From assembly GCA_949361645.1 (NCBI GenBank), contig OX442415.1, positions 9,455,254 to 9,519,253 of the forward strand: 64,000 nt of DNA, written 5' to 3'. The notes beneath the pieces were generated by a model. That model saw nothing but the letters and a program-made list of their open reading frames with translations, did no database searches and was not told the origin of the DNA. The position numbers and the translations under genes are program-made. Source of the DNA: Spongilla lacustris. Lineage: Eukaryota > Porifera > Demospongiae > Spongillida > Spongillidae. Shown here piece after piece: positions 24,101-39,100 of this stretch (the stretch's first letter is position 1; each line of letters begins with the position of its first letter).

Positions 24101-27100
24101 CCAGCACTTAGAGCTCTGCAATTAGTTGCAAGAACAGATGAAATTAGTCAGTACGAGGAACAGATCCACACTTATTCACTGGATTGGAAACACTAGGACC
24201 GGAGTACACTATCAAGTTAAAGGCTATTGCCAAGCCATATGCACTAAGTACGCCCAGTAGTGTCCCGCTACCTTTGAGAGACAAAATCAAGAAAGAACTT
24301 GATAGGATGGAAAGCATGGGTGTTATATCCAGAGTAGATGGTCCTTCTGAGTGGTGTGCTGGAATGGTTGTGGTACCTAAACAGAGATCTGAATCTGTCC
24401 ATATATGTGTGGATTTGAGGCCTTCAAACGTGAGCATGCTGAGGGAAAATTTCCCACTCCCCAAAGTTGATGAGAATCTAGCACAATTGAGTGGAGCCAC
24501 TACATTTTGCAAGCTTGATGCTAATTGTGGCTTCTGGCAAATTCTGCTTGCTGAGCATGTTCAACTCCTCACGACGTTCATAACACCTTTTGGTAGATAC
24601 TGTTTCACCAAGCGTCCTTTTGGTATTTCAGAAGAGGATGAGTGATATCCTTCAGGATATAGAAGGAAAACTCTGCCAGATGGATGATGTGCTGGTATTC
24701 GGCAGTTGTCAAGAGGAGCATGATGACCGACTCAAAGCAGTATTAAAGAGAATTGAGGAAGCAGATATGACGTTAAACCCTGACAAGTGTGCCTTTTCAA
24801 GACACCATATAGTGGACCAGAGAGGAATTCAAGCAGATCCTGAGAAGACATCTGCCATCCTGAAAATGCCAACACCAAAGAATATTTCAGAGCTACAGCA
24901 TTTGTTAGGCATGATGAATCAATTTGGAAACTTTTCACCCCACATTGCTGAGATTACTAAACCTATAAAGGGAGCTTCTGAGTTCAAGAAACTGCTGGTT
25001 ATGGGCTCTAAACATGACGAGGCATTCTTGAGGTTAAAGAAGGAGGTAACCAAACCATCAACTCTTGCTCACTACAACCCTCAGTGTAAAGTAAAAATTT
25101 CAGCAGATACATCATCTTTTGGTCTGGGTGCAGCTCTATTGCAGAAAGAAAACAGTGAGTGGAGACCAGTTGCATTTGCTTCGTGATGGATGACAGAGAC
25201 AGAGCAATGCTATGCGCAAATAGAGAAAGAAGTGCTTGCTATCGTTTGGGCATGTGATAAGTTTTGTGATCGGTAAGAGATTTGGAATTGAGACATATCA
25301 CAAACCGTTATTGCCACTGCTGACATCTAAATGCCTTGATACTCTGCCCCCCCCCCCAATTTTACGATTTCGGCTACTATTGTATTGAGCATGTGGCCGG
25401 AAAAATCATTGTTTACTGCTGATACACTTTCTCGAGCTCCTTGCTCATATTCTGCGTCAGAAGGTGGAAGCAAGTTCACAGATCAGGAAGTAGAGTCATT
25501 TGCAGATGCGATTACTGATGCAATTCCAATAGTCAAATCAATGTTCGTACTGCTCAAATCAATGACTCTGTATGTACTCGCATAAGACAATACTGTCTTT
25601 CTGTATGACCTTCAAAAGCAATATATTCCAGGTGAACTAAAACCTTATTAGTTTGTTCAGGATGAGCTGAGTTTGTGTAATGACTTACTCCTGTATGGTA
25701 AATGTATTGTAGTGCCAAGATCACTGCAGACATTCACTCTTCAAAAGATACACTCAGGTCACCTGGGAATACAACCTTGTCATCTTAGAGCAGGAAATGC
25801 AGTATAGTGGCCAGTGGCTTGGCAGAGAGATAGTATAATGTTACAGTGCGCATGCGCACTGTATGATTTTAATTAATGTCTCGATGATACTACAAACGGC
25901 ACCACTTATTAAGCTTTCTATTACTCCAGTATTAACATGTTGATGCAAACCACATCAGCCGTGATCGTTCGAGGCTGCAAGAAACCTCACAATATTTAAA
26001 ACATGTATGGGACCAATGACAAATAATACTGAGTTTAATTGGCATTGATGAACTTTCAGCACAGGTATAGATGCTTTCAAGATCATTAAGCACATTTAAA
26101 TATGAAGGGGGCAAAATGTATTTATTAGCATTCTAAATTTAAAGGGTAACTGGTTAGCATTAATCTATACATTTATTTAGTCAGCATCAAATCGATTCCT
26201 TTCTGAATCAGAATCGAAACCCATCAAAATCATCTCCTGTAGCCATTCCATCATCATTTGAATCACTTTCTTTATCAGAAACATCACCATCTTTGCTACC
26301 TGTCACCTCCATTTGTTCGACAATTACATGTGGAACGTGGCCAAACATTTTGTGGTTTTCAGAACCATCCACTTTAGGTGTGATTCCGCATAATAAAAAG
26401 GATTCAAAAATGGTCTCCATTTTTTACACTTTCCCATGCCTTTGATACCCAGTTTATAACATCTTGCTTTGTTGGCTGCTTCAGGTTGCCATGCTTGGTG
26501 TGTGTGGAGAACCATGTAACCCATTGCTCTCATTAAAGTTTTAAATGGGTGATTCACTGATACATCCATTGGCTGTACAAGTGGTGTACATCCTGAAAGA
26601 ATAAACACAATGTCACTAATGCAGTTTGATCCCACTGTAGCCATACTGAGTTCGGTTGTATGGGCCTTGTAATTGTCAACCAGCAAAAGGCATTGTGTTG
26701 TCATGTCACACCCGTACATGTTTTCCAACCACCAATGGTACATTTGTGCTGTCATCCAACCATTTCTGGTAGCCATTACTTTTACATTCAGTTGTATCAA
26801 CTTACTGACTCGGGGTCCAAGCTTCCCACCTCTTTCCTTTTAAAAATATTATTAACGCAGAAAGCTTCTCACCTGCACCATTCGCAGCTAGAGCCACTGT
26901 GAAGCCTTTCTTTGATGCTTTTGTGGTAACAATCCTTACACACTTACTGCCAACAGTATGGTTGGTTCTGTTGGGGGCCATGTCAAATCTACACATAGTT
27001 TGGTCCATGTTATACATTTGTAGGATAGGAATTAACGCTGAATCCTAACTTTCATAATGTCAGTCCTAAATTGATGGAGAATATCATGATAATCTGTTGG

Positions 27101-30100
27101 GATTTTTTGGAGTCAAAACACAGGCAAACGTTTTGCCGGTTTTTTCCCCACTGCTTTAGCCACATGCTGGTAGCTTTGAAATATTTGATGTGTGTGCTAC
27201 CTCAAAATCCTTGGCAATAAGTTGCTTATTACTTACTGGCCGCCCTGCACTTCTTTCATCAGCAAGGTATTTGGCTACTGCAATATCTAAAACAGGGTAC
27301 ATGCCTGACCTAGGCGAAGGAATAATCCTTCTATTTGCAACTATTGTTTTTTCAATTTCTCTTCCTGAACGAACCAATTCCTTACACGCTTTCTGTCCAA
27401 ACTGAAGTGCTGGGCTACGGCATGACCACTAGTTCCATTTGCATGGTAGCACTTGATGACAGTTAGTTTGAAATAAATGGCGTCGATTGATCAATCTAAA
27501 TTCATATTTGGGTGATGTCAAAACTGTTGACCACTTCAACCCTGTGTACAGTTTCTTCATGTCGAACAATCTCTATAATCACTTTCTGGATGACACATTT
27601 CACGGTTCGGAACCGGGCTAATATTGCAATACTGTTGTCGAAAAATGACGGATCAAAGTTGTACCAAAGTGTACATTTCAACCACTCCCACAGCCATACA
27701 ACAAATGTATCAGGGGAAATTCAACCTAGTCAAAACTGTTGACCACATCAACCTTGTGTATATATAGTTGGGTGGACCATACTACTGTGTTTGGTTGGGT
27801 AGTAGGATGACAAGCCTATACCAAGATTTGTGCTGCTGCAATGGGGATGTGAGATAATTATGGGTTTCCAAGTCAAGCTTTTTAACCTTGGTTTGATGGA
27901 GCAAAGATGTTTTATCAGCAATTGTGTTGCCAAGGCAGCTGAAGAGTGAAGCAAAGCAAGAACAGCTAGATGCAACAATAGAGTTAGTTGAGGACAGAAC
28001 TGTTTTGCCATTCTTCTAGGAAGAAAGGCTTTCTTTGGCTTCTGTATTATCCAGTGCCTGTTGGTCATCGATACCACAGGTAAAGCATGCTCTATGGCAG
28101 TATTGCTTGTGGGCCGCCACTGCCATACAAGTACAGTACAAGTGCTATACCACATCATTACCATGTAACCTAACACTAAATGTGTACAATGATTTATAAA
28201 CAATATTATATAACAGTTCTGCACAAATCTTGGTATAGGCTTGTCACCCTACTACCCGACCAAACGCAGTGTACATATTCTTTGTCGAATAATCTCAATA
28301 TCCAAATTCTGGATGTCACGTCTACACAGATCGAAACCGGGCTAGTTTTGTAATACAGTTGTCGAAAAATGGCAGATCAAAAATGTGGGTTTAAAGTACC
28401 AAAGTGTATATCAGCAATCACTTAGGTAAATGGAATGAATGTATATGATATGTTTCGAGAACTGTTTGCCTTACAAATAGAAAGTTTAATAAGTGGTGCC
28501 GTTCGAGAAATATGGCCACTCGAGAAATTTGGCCACTCGAAACCGCATTAGTTATCAGGCCATGCATACAATATACATGTACACCGTGATGACAGACGCA
28601 AATATTTACATGAAAGAAAAAGTTGACTTTGAAAAAGGTAAGTATTAACATTTATGGTTCTGGAGATACGTTGATGTATAAAAAGTGTAATATTTTTTAG
28701 AGTCTCACGTTGTGGGCGGTGAGGGCGGCAATATATTGCAGTAATCTATGGTACATGTGTGGCATTAAGTTGTAGAAGTGAGGAAGGATAAGTATATTAT
28801 AATTCTCTCATAAGCTGTACTCCTAGTACATGCACAAGAAAACAAAGCGTCAAATCAAGTTTTCATTACATTAACAATTTTTAAATCCTCTGTAAAAACA
28901 CTGTACGATAGAACAATAAAATTGATTTCTGTGTGATATTAATGTTAAATCACTTAATAATTCCAAAATGATTTCGCGTCTTTTTTCCTGTGTAATTATA
29001 GTCTCCCATAAGCTCAATGTTTGGTCAATAGCTATTGAATAGTCAATTTTGCGCTTTACCGCCTCCATGTAGCCGGTAAATTAATTATGTAATAGTATCT
29101 AATTAATGATTTCTCATGTTCAAGGCAAAGTTGTGTGTGTGTGGGGGGGGGCCCACGCCCAACCACCCCATTCCGCTGCTGCTACTATGACATCACTGTC
29201 ATTGGTGATGATTACATTCCTTGGTACGCTAAATCATCAAGCTCATTGCATGCCAGCCTCATACAATGTACATGTACATAAGGGTAGGTGTTAGACATGA
29301 CAATGTTGTTATTTAGGTTGGCTGAATTCAATATGTCTATGGTACCACCACAAGTGGGAAATGGGCACGCTGGTGGGTCCCACTATCTGGTCCCCAGGCC
29401 ATACATCACTCGGCTCACCTGCGTCAATGTACTCTTTCCAGAGCCAGAGTGACCACACAGAACAACCTTTCCATATGAGTCAGCAGGAAAGCTGGTGCAT
29501 GTTTTCATAATCCGGTTAAACACATCAAGAGATTTGTACCCAGCAACCATCATGGCTGTACGTCCTTTACTGTTCTTCAGATTGATGTCAATACCAGGAT
29601 GGGACAGGAGTGCTTTAACACAGCTGGCCTTGCTGTCCTTGGTAATAGAACTTGATAATACAGGATCCATGGCAGCTATATGCAGAGCAGTATTATCATA
29701 CTGGTGGCAAGAGCAATTTATTCACTGTCAATTATTACAATTGCCAATACCCACACCCATCAACACACATGTACATGTACTTTTCAATAAATGGAACACA
29801 CACAACTGTACATGTAAGTGCAAAATAGGGTTGCCTGATTGTATTCATAATAATCTTAACCCAACTAACCACATCCATGTACAATCTTATGGCTGGAACT
29901 GGATTAGAGTGTATTCTCCCTCCTTTATGCGTACTCACTGCCACAAGTCGGATTGTTAGATCTTAAATACATGTATCTGATCACGTGCACACGTGCAAAT
30001 GAAATTATTTAAGCAATGTTCAACCATTCCCCTTGACTTGCTCACAGCAAGACAACAAGGGTCCCTAGCTAACTCCTCTAATCTGTAACGTGCAATCTGA

Positions 30101-33100
30101 GCAGCAAGTTGTTGTGGGCGAGGCCTAGTCCTGCCTTCTCCAAACGATCCATCATCAACAGGAGACGCAAGCATTCTTATGACTTTCGCTCCTGGGCACA
30201 GGAGATTAATCAGTAGCACTATGGGTTGTGGCTGTGTCAGTCATGATGTTCGCTTATAGCAGGTAGAGATGTCTGATGGGACGATTAAGTAGGGAGGACT
30301 TCTTGGCAGACTGCCCACGGAGGTAAGCTTCCAGCAACCTTTTAATTCTGCCTAGCCGCCACTTCATCCTCGGTTGGTCTGAATCATACACTAGCACAAC
30401 GTCTCCAGGTACAAAAGTGCTACGTGCATTTTGTGACCTTAGAGAATAGGCATGGCTCTCTCCAAGTCCTACCAAGTATTCCAACCTCCATCGCTTCCAA
30501 AAGTGTTTCACAATCATGTTCAAATGTCGCATTCGCCGACTCAGGTCTACCATAGCATTGGTTCCTTCAAACTCTAGGATCCCTTGAACAAGTCACCAGA
30601 TTAGTAGGTAAAGTGAATAGATGACCGACCATGAGAGGGTGTGAGTGGACTCTTCCATATCCTCTGAAGACAAATACAAGATTGGGCGGGAGTTGAGTAT
30701 GCATAGCTTACATTCACTCAACAGCATCCTACCAAACTGTCCCCCTCTCACAATCTAATACTTGGAAGGCAGCTGTGTGAGGGTCTCCTTCACCCCACCG
30801 TGCATTACCCTTGCATGACACTCATTCACGACCAAACAGGTGAAGTGATGCTTCTTGTCGAGAGTAATGGGATGCTTAGTAAGCTCAGGTAGGTCAGCGT
30901 TTTGTAGTCTTCCTTCACATCTCCACACCACAGTACAATCCAAGCTGCTGCTGCCAGAGGCTGAACTGTTCACTCCGAATAAGTATCATCTGTGATTCCT
31001 TGACCCAGTAAATCTCCGCACGTCCAATATCCTCCACCACTACCAAACTAACCTTGACCGGTTGGACTTCAACATTGAGATAAACTTCACAACATGAGCC
31101 GTCACCCTTAGAAGTCGACCCTAAATGCTAAACTGTTCACAGTTATGAATGGCTTCAACTTGACAGGTATCATGAGTGAGAAAACTGGACAATGCAGGAT
31201 GATCCTTAACTCGTGTTTCAATGAGGCATCCGTCTGGAACAGGGTGTAGGTCAGAATATGCTTTTCTTGGCATAAGAAGGACAGTAATAATGCGCCTACA
31301 TGTACTCGAACACCATGTCAGTTACAAATGCGTGGACATATACAATCATGAATGCAGGCTTTTGGCTGATGAGGAAACAGTTACACGGCACACAATCATT
31401 TCAATCAGTTGTTATGAGTTGTACAGGACATATGGCAGTAGTATGGCTAACTAACTACCAGTTGGGCGTAGCCCGACTTGAAGGTCAGGCTACGCCTGAC
31501 TAGAACACTACTTACATGTAAGTGTGTTTTGTTCCAGACTAAAGTCTTAGAGGCCAGAAAAGCTAAGCCGAAAACAAAAATGCAAAGAATAGTGTGAGAT
31601 CCACGTATACTAGTATGTGTGTTTCACACATGTACATTATGAGAGGACCAATCTGCCATACTCAAAGCGTTGGCACGACACACAGAAAATAGCCCCAATA
31701 AACAGAACCAAGTACAGCCACCTCTTGAGTACACAATTTTTTCAGTTGGCTTAGCAGATTTCTCAAAAAAGCCTATTGACACGAACAACTCAAAATAAAG
31801 CGCATGAAGTCTCACCCCTCTCTTCCCACGAATGTAAATACAACAAAGACGAAACTTATACTGTTTTAGTCCTCGAAGGACGCCTGACCGAAATATCAAC
31901 TCACAGCGAGCGTACGTTGTACGGATAAAGAAGGATAAGCCACATTCCTGTGTCATGTGGTATCGAGAGTTTGGTTGCCTGTCTCCATGTAGAGACCTAA
32001 TGTCCAACTTTTCAATGGAATGAAACAGCCGTGGCGTCACAGCTGTTACGTACGTGCCATTAGGTTTTACAATTCGATTGTGTGAACTGGATTACGGTAT
32101 ATTTAGAAAATGGTGTGCACAAATTCATTATTAAACCACCAACTTTGGAGGTATTTTTAAAAATAAATCAGTGAAGCAAAATAAAACCATTACATGGACG
32201 ATGCCACACATATTCTAAATACTTTGTAAACAAAACGTCAAAGAACAAACTCAGAATACTATCCCATAACTTTTTCACACAAAATCATCTGAAGGTTTAG
32301 CCAAAAACACGAAATGTTGACATGATGTCTCACGAGGATCTTGCTGTATTAATATGTATAGAAAAAGTCCAAAATGCTTTTTTCACAAGAAAAATGCACC
32401 GACATTTTACCAACTGCTTTCTCTGTGCACTTGTCCTGTTACTTTGTGAAACCAGGCAATTACAAGCCTAGACAAAATGGTTTCTTTCCAAGGTAGGCAT
32501 TGCTATGGAACAAATGACCATGTCGCTAGGTGATTTCAATTTTACACTGGACACGAGCTAATGTCCAAGTTTCAATGGAATGTAACACCCGTGGCGTATT
32601 AATTTAATGGTTATCTAATTCCAATCATAACACAATTACGGCACAACGCAATAATCCCGGCCAACTTTATTCTGACGCATACTGTACAAGGCTTCATCAA
32701 TGTGTGGTGCCATTTTAAGCTAATTCATTTCTATACAGATACACTACAGTTCAAATATGAGGAAACATATTGAGGTGATATCTTTTATGAAGCTACTACG
32801 CTTTGCTATAGGATGTTAATACCAGAGAATTTGCAGGTTTACACTTAGTGCCTTAGTGCTCACCATATTATGTACATGCACATTTATATGATGTAATTGC
32901 TAAAGGTCACGTACATGTATAACGAGGGAGGATGTGAGAGGTTTCCTATCAACAGCTAGGGGTCCAGGGCTTAGGCCACCAACTGTATACTTTTACATAT
33001 GCGTCCAATACAATAGCAATCTTTACAGCACAAGAGACAATCTCCTTCTTTGAAGCCTAATGTCAGCTGTAGCATGTAGCTACATAAAGTTTTATACTTT

Positions 33101-36100
33101 AGAAATTACTGAAAAGAGATAATGATAACACACAACATTCTGCACACTGATCACCCTTCCTCGCACAAGGGAACATGACAGCAACAGACATTCATCTCAA
33201 ACTGCACTCACAATATCCTGAAGGTTGGCCTGGGCACCCCTATCCAATAGCAGCTGCACACACCCAACATGCCCCCCGCGTGATGCCATCATCAGTGGGG
33301 TCTGTCCCTTCTGTAAAGATAAGTGCAATTAAGAAGCCATATTACATTTCTCCAGACTTAATCTTTAATCAACAGAAACTAATCCCTATGACTCAAGAAC
33401 AGGCAACCTACCAGACCATCAGTCCACACGAGGGTCTGCTACACCGACTATCGAGAGCTACGGCAGTAACTATCATATAGGATTTGTGCCATATCATTTT
33501 TTTAAAACCGACCCGCGTATAACTCACGAACTGAAAAACGGATACATGTAGTGTAGCTGTTTATTGCTATCGAGCCACAATGGAAAGACGATCATTGTCA
33601 TGTTTGTTCAAGTCGCCAGACCGTTTACTTTAAGAGAACAAAAAAGCTTGTAGTTCTCGTTCCCAGACCGTAATTTGTCCATAGTCATCGTCTTTATGGT
33701 GAGTATAACTTGAGATAGGAAAGGTTTAAAAGAGCGCCGATTATACCAATGGCTGTAGAATTTCTAAAAAACCAGAGATGCCAATCTACATGTATATAAA
33801 TGGATTTGCGTGAGAATCGATTAATTATTGCGTGAGATTGTGTGAGAATCACTTAATTAATGCGTGAGACGAGAAGAGACCAGAAAATATAGTTTACGCA
33901 CACACAATCAATGAATGGCTGTTGTTATACTTCGCTGTTGCTTTTTTGCTTCCTTTAAAACGGTGTCGTGAGGTTCATGCATAATCAAAAATGCATATAT
34001 GGCTTAGCCAGTTTTATCGTTACACTAGGATATCAGATCCGTCCGGTACATATAGTACGATTCTTCACCACTCTCAACCTTGGCTTTGGTCCACGGATTT
34101 CATTCTGTTAATAATTCATAACTGTAGCTTACAAACTCCTGTAATTAATTTGTTCATTTCTGTAGGAGACATTCATGGCAACAGTTGAGTATACGTACAT
34201 GATGTACCTCTTGTTTCCACACACAACTAGAATTAACCCATTACATATACTAGCTATAGCAACAAAGAAGTAAACTTGTTCAAACCTATGGGCATCTCTG
34301 TGCATATAAATCAGCAAGCAGTGCAAATTGCAACATAGGATCATTAAAAGGAATTATTATGCTTCAAGTTCTCCATTGCATACTGAACAGCTCACGTGTA
34401 GAAACATCGTACAGCTTGATAAAATAAATGTACATCTCTCCGACTGATGTCACCCCCATCTTCTAACTTGTTGAGAAAAGCTGTTTTGTAGTGAAAATGT
34501 ATAAATTGTGGGCAATGATAGCTATGGCCGTATGTATAAACTAAGTTACCAATGCATGTAGCTGATTCTTCTCTGCGTAATCAATGAACAAAACATAACC
34601 TGAAGCTGGAGTATCCCTTATTGCAGCCACAGTAACAAACTTCCCTTACAGTAGGGATCTTCTTGAACTGGCCTGGATGCACAGAAGGTAATTTCGATTT
34701 GTATTTTGCAGTTGCTGGTTATGTATAGTATTTTAGAAGGTTTCTCTTTATTGCTCGCTGATCGTTGCCGCAAGAAAAAATCATGTGAGTCACTGGTTTT
34801 TTTAATTTTTTATTGTGAGATTGGATACCTCTGAGCGTGAGAGCGTGAGATAGGACTAAAATGCGTGAGTCTCACGCTCAATGCAAGAGACTTGGCAGTC
34901 TCACGCTCAATGCAAGAGACTTGGCATCTCTGAAAAAGATCTGCTGGTATCAGATAGTATAAAGCAATCACTACGTCCGAGTACCAAACACAAGTGTTTT
35001 CTATAGATAGGAACAGTTTTAAAGAGCACCAATTATGCCTATAGCATAAAGCGTCCGACAAGCGTTCCCATGACAATACCCATACCATTTATGGTACCAT
35101 TAACTTTTGAGAAAGAAGAATACCTCCAAAATTGAGATTATGAGTTAGAGTCCTCCCGAGTTCGGTACAATGTTGATATTGAACAAAAGCGGGCATCTGC
35201 TCACAGAGCAAATCTGGAGTCAAACCGAGCTTCTAAGAGGTGGCGACAGGAAAAGAATTCTGTTGCAGTGCGAGCTTCTAAGAGGCGTCGTTATGAACAA
35301 GAAACAAGCTTCTAAGAGGGAAAGCTTGGCGCGCAAGTTTGTAACTAGAAAAGCTGCAAATGTAAACATTGTGTTGTTATGGAATTACAATTCTATATTG
35401 TACTAGTATGTACGGGTTGCAAAGTACATGTACACCTATATACTAGTAGTCACTTAGGCCTCATGGACATCCTTTGAACAATCCTATGTATTGTATAGAA
35501 TACTACTTATGAAACAAGATATAAAAACATTCTCTCTGAGAAAGTTAGTGGTATATAGGATTTCAAGGCAATGGTGGTGTAAAAAGGAAGGGAACAAGGG
35601 ATTAACGATGGTACAAATTTTTTGAATAGTCACTTTTGTAGTACATACATTTTACGTTGCTAAAATATAGGACTATTCAAAAAATTTGTACCATCGTTGA
35701 TCCCTTGTTCCCTTCCTTTTTACACCACCATTGCCTTCAAATCCTATAAACCACTAACTTTCTCAGAGAGAATGTTTTTATATCTTGTACACAAATAGAA
35801 CAGCACATGTGTGTGGGTTTGTGTTGTGTGTACATGTATGGGGCCTTGTTGTAGATCATGTAATAGTGTGCTCCATTCAATATACTGCCTCTACATGTAT
35901 GTCACAACCCCTCCTCCCCCTAGAATATATATTTATAGTGAGCTTTTTGTCCTTTCCTTCCATCGCAATGACTATACATGACTGTACACTAGCCTGTCCA
36001 GAAGCTTTGCAATTGTAGCGCTTTTTAAAGTCCAGAAACCAATTGAAAGACAATGTAAACTTATGGTCACTGCAACTCCCTCTTCCCCATGCTGATGCAG

Positions 36101-39100
36101 CACGTGATGTCCCCCCTCCTCCCCATGCTGATGCAATGCTTATGCAACAATCTGGCTGGGGCAGGTGTGTGACATGTGCATGTGTATAATAAGGGCATGT
36201 GTGTAGTGAGGGAGATGCACTGTGTGTAATGAGGTCAGACTGCAGGAAGAATGTGAGCAAAAGAAAGAGAACCATGAGACGGTATGTGTACATGTACATG
36301 TACTTGCCCCTCCCTCTCTGCTGACGATTTGGAACATGTCCAAATTATATGTTAAAGGCCATGGTGGAGGCAGCTGGGTAAGATCCATACAGGAGGGACA
36401 ACTCAAGAGTATTCCATCACCCGTCCTTTGTACCATGTGTCTAAGAAATATTCAGTGGAGGCAATAAAACAACGTTCTCTGAAATAATGCTAATTAGTGA
36501 TGTCCTTACAATCAGAGCAATACTACTGCCTCTGTAAGATATTACTTTAAACTTCAGACAATATAAAATTTTCAAAACGTTTTGGCTGTGCATGAACAGT
36601 AAAAAAAAGTTATAAAGGTTTAACGTGTGTGAATTTCCTATAATAAGACACTCCCACATACATGTATCTGATTCCCGCTTGACTGCAAATCTTTCAAGCG
36701 ACTTTTGTTTATTTTGTGCACAAATGGAGAGCAATAGTGCTGCCAGTGTGCGGCACAATGCTGATGCAGGCTCTCAGTTGCTATACAGAGTACCAAGGGT
36801 CTCTGAAAATGTAACTCGTCAGTCGAGTCTGCAAACAACAAATAAAAACTACATGACATATATCTAACTACATGTACAATCTTTTGGCAATATATGACAA
36901 TTGTTTTCACATCCTTCCTCACAATGGACCGTCATTTTTTAGAAAGTCTCTTCGATTATGAAAAAAAATCACCTCTCGGTCAAGAGGTTATCACTCACTA
37001 TACCTCACTGACCTAATGAAGGGTTTACTGCCTCTATACACCCCCCTCCTCCCCCACAAAGGGTTTACTATCTCTATACAACTCCTCCTCCCCCCTGAAG
37101 TAATCGTCAGGTTAGAATTCCCACAAAGTAGAAAATAAAACACTAATTCCGCGCTGTTTGGTCGCATTTCAAGGTGTACAGAGTTTAGTTTAGTTGTCTC
37201 TCATAAAAGAACTCTCAAAGCTAAAAAGCCCCAGCCACTTGAACAATATTTTACAATGAAGGTTCCCCCATTATAATATTATATATACAACCCCCGCCTC
37301 CCCCTTGAAGGGTTTACTGCCTCTATACAACCCCTTTTCCCTTTTGAAGGGTTTACTGCCTCTATACAACCCCTCCTCCCGCTTGAAGGGTTTACTGCCT
37401 CTATACAACCCCCTCCTATCTCCTTTCCAAAATGCCATGATGTCATCCACAAATTCCAGCTTTACCTCTGGCTTCACCTCTCACCAAATGTACTCTTTTA
37501 GCTCATGGCACAGGTTCTCCACCAGCATGACATGACATGCTAAACTAAGTTAATATACTCTGTAGGTTGGCCCATACACCTGTACATGTAGGTGTACAGG
37601 TAAGTGGCTTAGTGTTCATTAATCTAACACTCAATACATACACAAACATACTCTGCTTCACTACACAGTAACATAATACAATAGCTACACATCCCTAAAG
37701 CCATACAAATTCACATTTCACCAACAAGGTCCTACACACACAAAATTCTGCACACAGATCACTCACACTATACCCTATTCACACAAGGGAACATGGGACT
37801 GGTCTCATCTCACCATATTCTGAAGGTTGGCCTGGGCACCCCTATCCAACAGCAGCTGCACACACCCAACATGCCCCCCAGCTGATGCCTCCATCAGTGG
37901 GGTCTGTCCCCTCTGTAACGATAAGTGCATATAATAAGAAGCCATACAACAACCCCATATACATGTACACAGATAGGACAGTACACAAGGATACATACCA
38001 CACATTGTTCAACAACAGAACTACATGTAGTCATAGGCATAGAGTAGGTGGGGCTTATTGTTGAGGGGACTTACAGTGTAGGTGTAATAATACATCCTTG
38101 TACAGTATCATACATCATGATATACATGTACATGTATACTTGACCCACCTTCCCAAGCTCAAACAATTAAGCAAAGGGTCTATACATTTATGCCACAACC
38201 CCTCCTCCCCCTTGAAGGGTTTACTGCTTCTATACAACCCCCTCCTCCCCCTTGAAGGGTTTACTGCCTCTATACAACCCCCTCCTCTCCCTTGATGGGT
38301 TTACTGCCTCTATACAACCCCCTCCTCCCCCTTGAAGGGTTTACTGCCTCTATACAACCCCTCCTCCCCCTTGAAGGGTTTACTGCCTCTATACAACCCC
38401 CTCCCCCCCCTTGAAGGGTTTACAGCCTCTATACAACCCCCTCCTCCCCCTTGAAGGGTATACTGCCTCTATTCAACCCCTCCTCCCCCTTGAAGGGTTT
38501 ACTGCCTCTATACAACCCCCTCCTCCCCCTTGAAGGGTTTACTGCCTCTATACAACCCCCTCCTCCCCCATGAAGGGTTAACTGCCTCTATACAGCCCCC
38601 TCCGCCCCTTCAAGGGTTTACTGCCTCTATACAACCCCTCCTCCCCCTTGAAGGGTTTACTGCCAGTATACAACCCCCTCCTCCCCCTTGATAGGTTTAC
38701 TGCCTCTATTCAACCCCTCCTCCCCCTTGAAGGGTTTACTGCCTCTATACAACCCCTCCTCCCCCTTGAAGGGTTCACTGCCTCTATACAACCCCTCCTC
38801 CCCCTTGAAGGGTTCACTGCCTCTATACAACCCCTACTCCCCTTTACATAAGTGACAGGTGTATGTTCTGTCTATCTACAGAACTTTTTCCAAAATGCCA
38901 TGATGTCATCCACAAGTTCCAGCTTTACCTCTGGCTTCACCTCTCACCAAATGTACTCTTTTAGCTCATGGCACAGGTTCTCCACCAGCATGACATGACA
39001 TGCTAAACTAAGTTAATATACTGTGTAGGTTGGCCCATACACCTGTACATGTAGGTGTACAGGTAAGTGGCTTAGTGTTCATCAATCTAACACTCAATAC

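Larger units (their letters stand above)
25895..28503. mobile_element. Pogo/Tigger-type element with inverted ends
   Basis: AACGGCACCACTTATTAA at 25,895 recurs inverted, ending at 28,503 (TTAATAAGTGGTGCCGTT), with flanking TCTCGA and GAGAA words. Between the ends lie the broken transposase and, to its right, a tandem duplication carrying a second MITE. Exact termini and the TA target are not certain. Confidence 0.55.

Noticed and set aside
31624..32040. 139-codon minus-strand frame
   Set aside because: No recognisable domain, no splice-compatible phase with neighbouring ROCO exons, and it overlaps a direct repeat.
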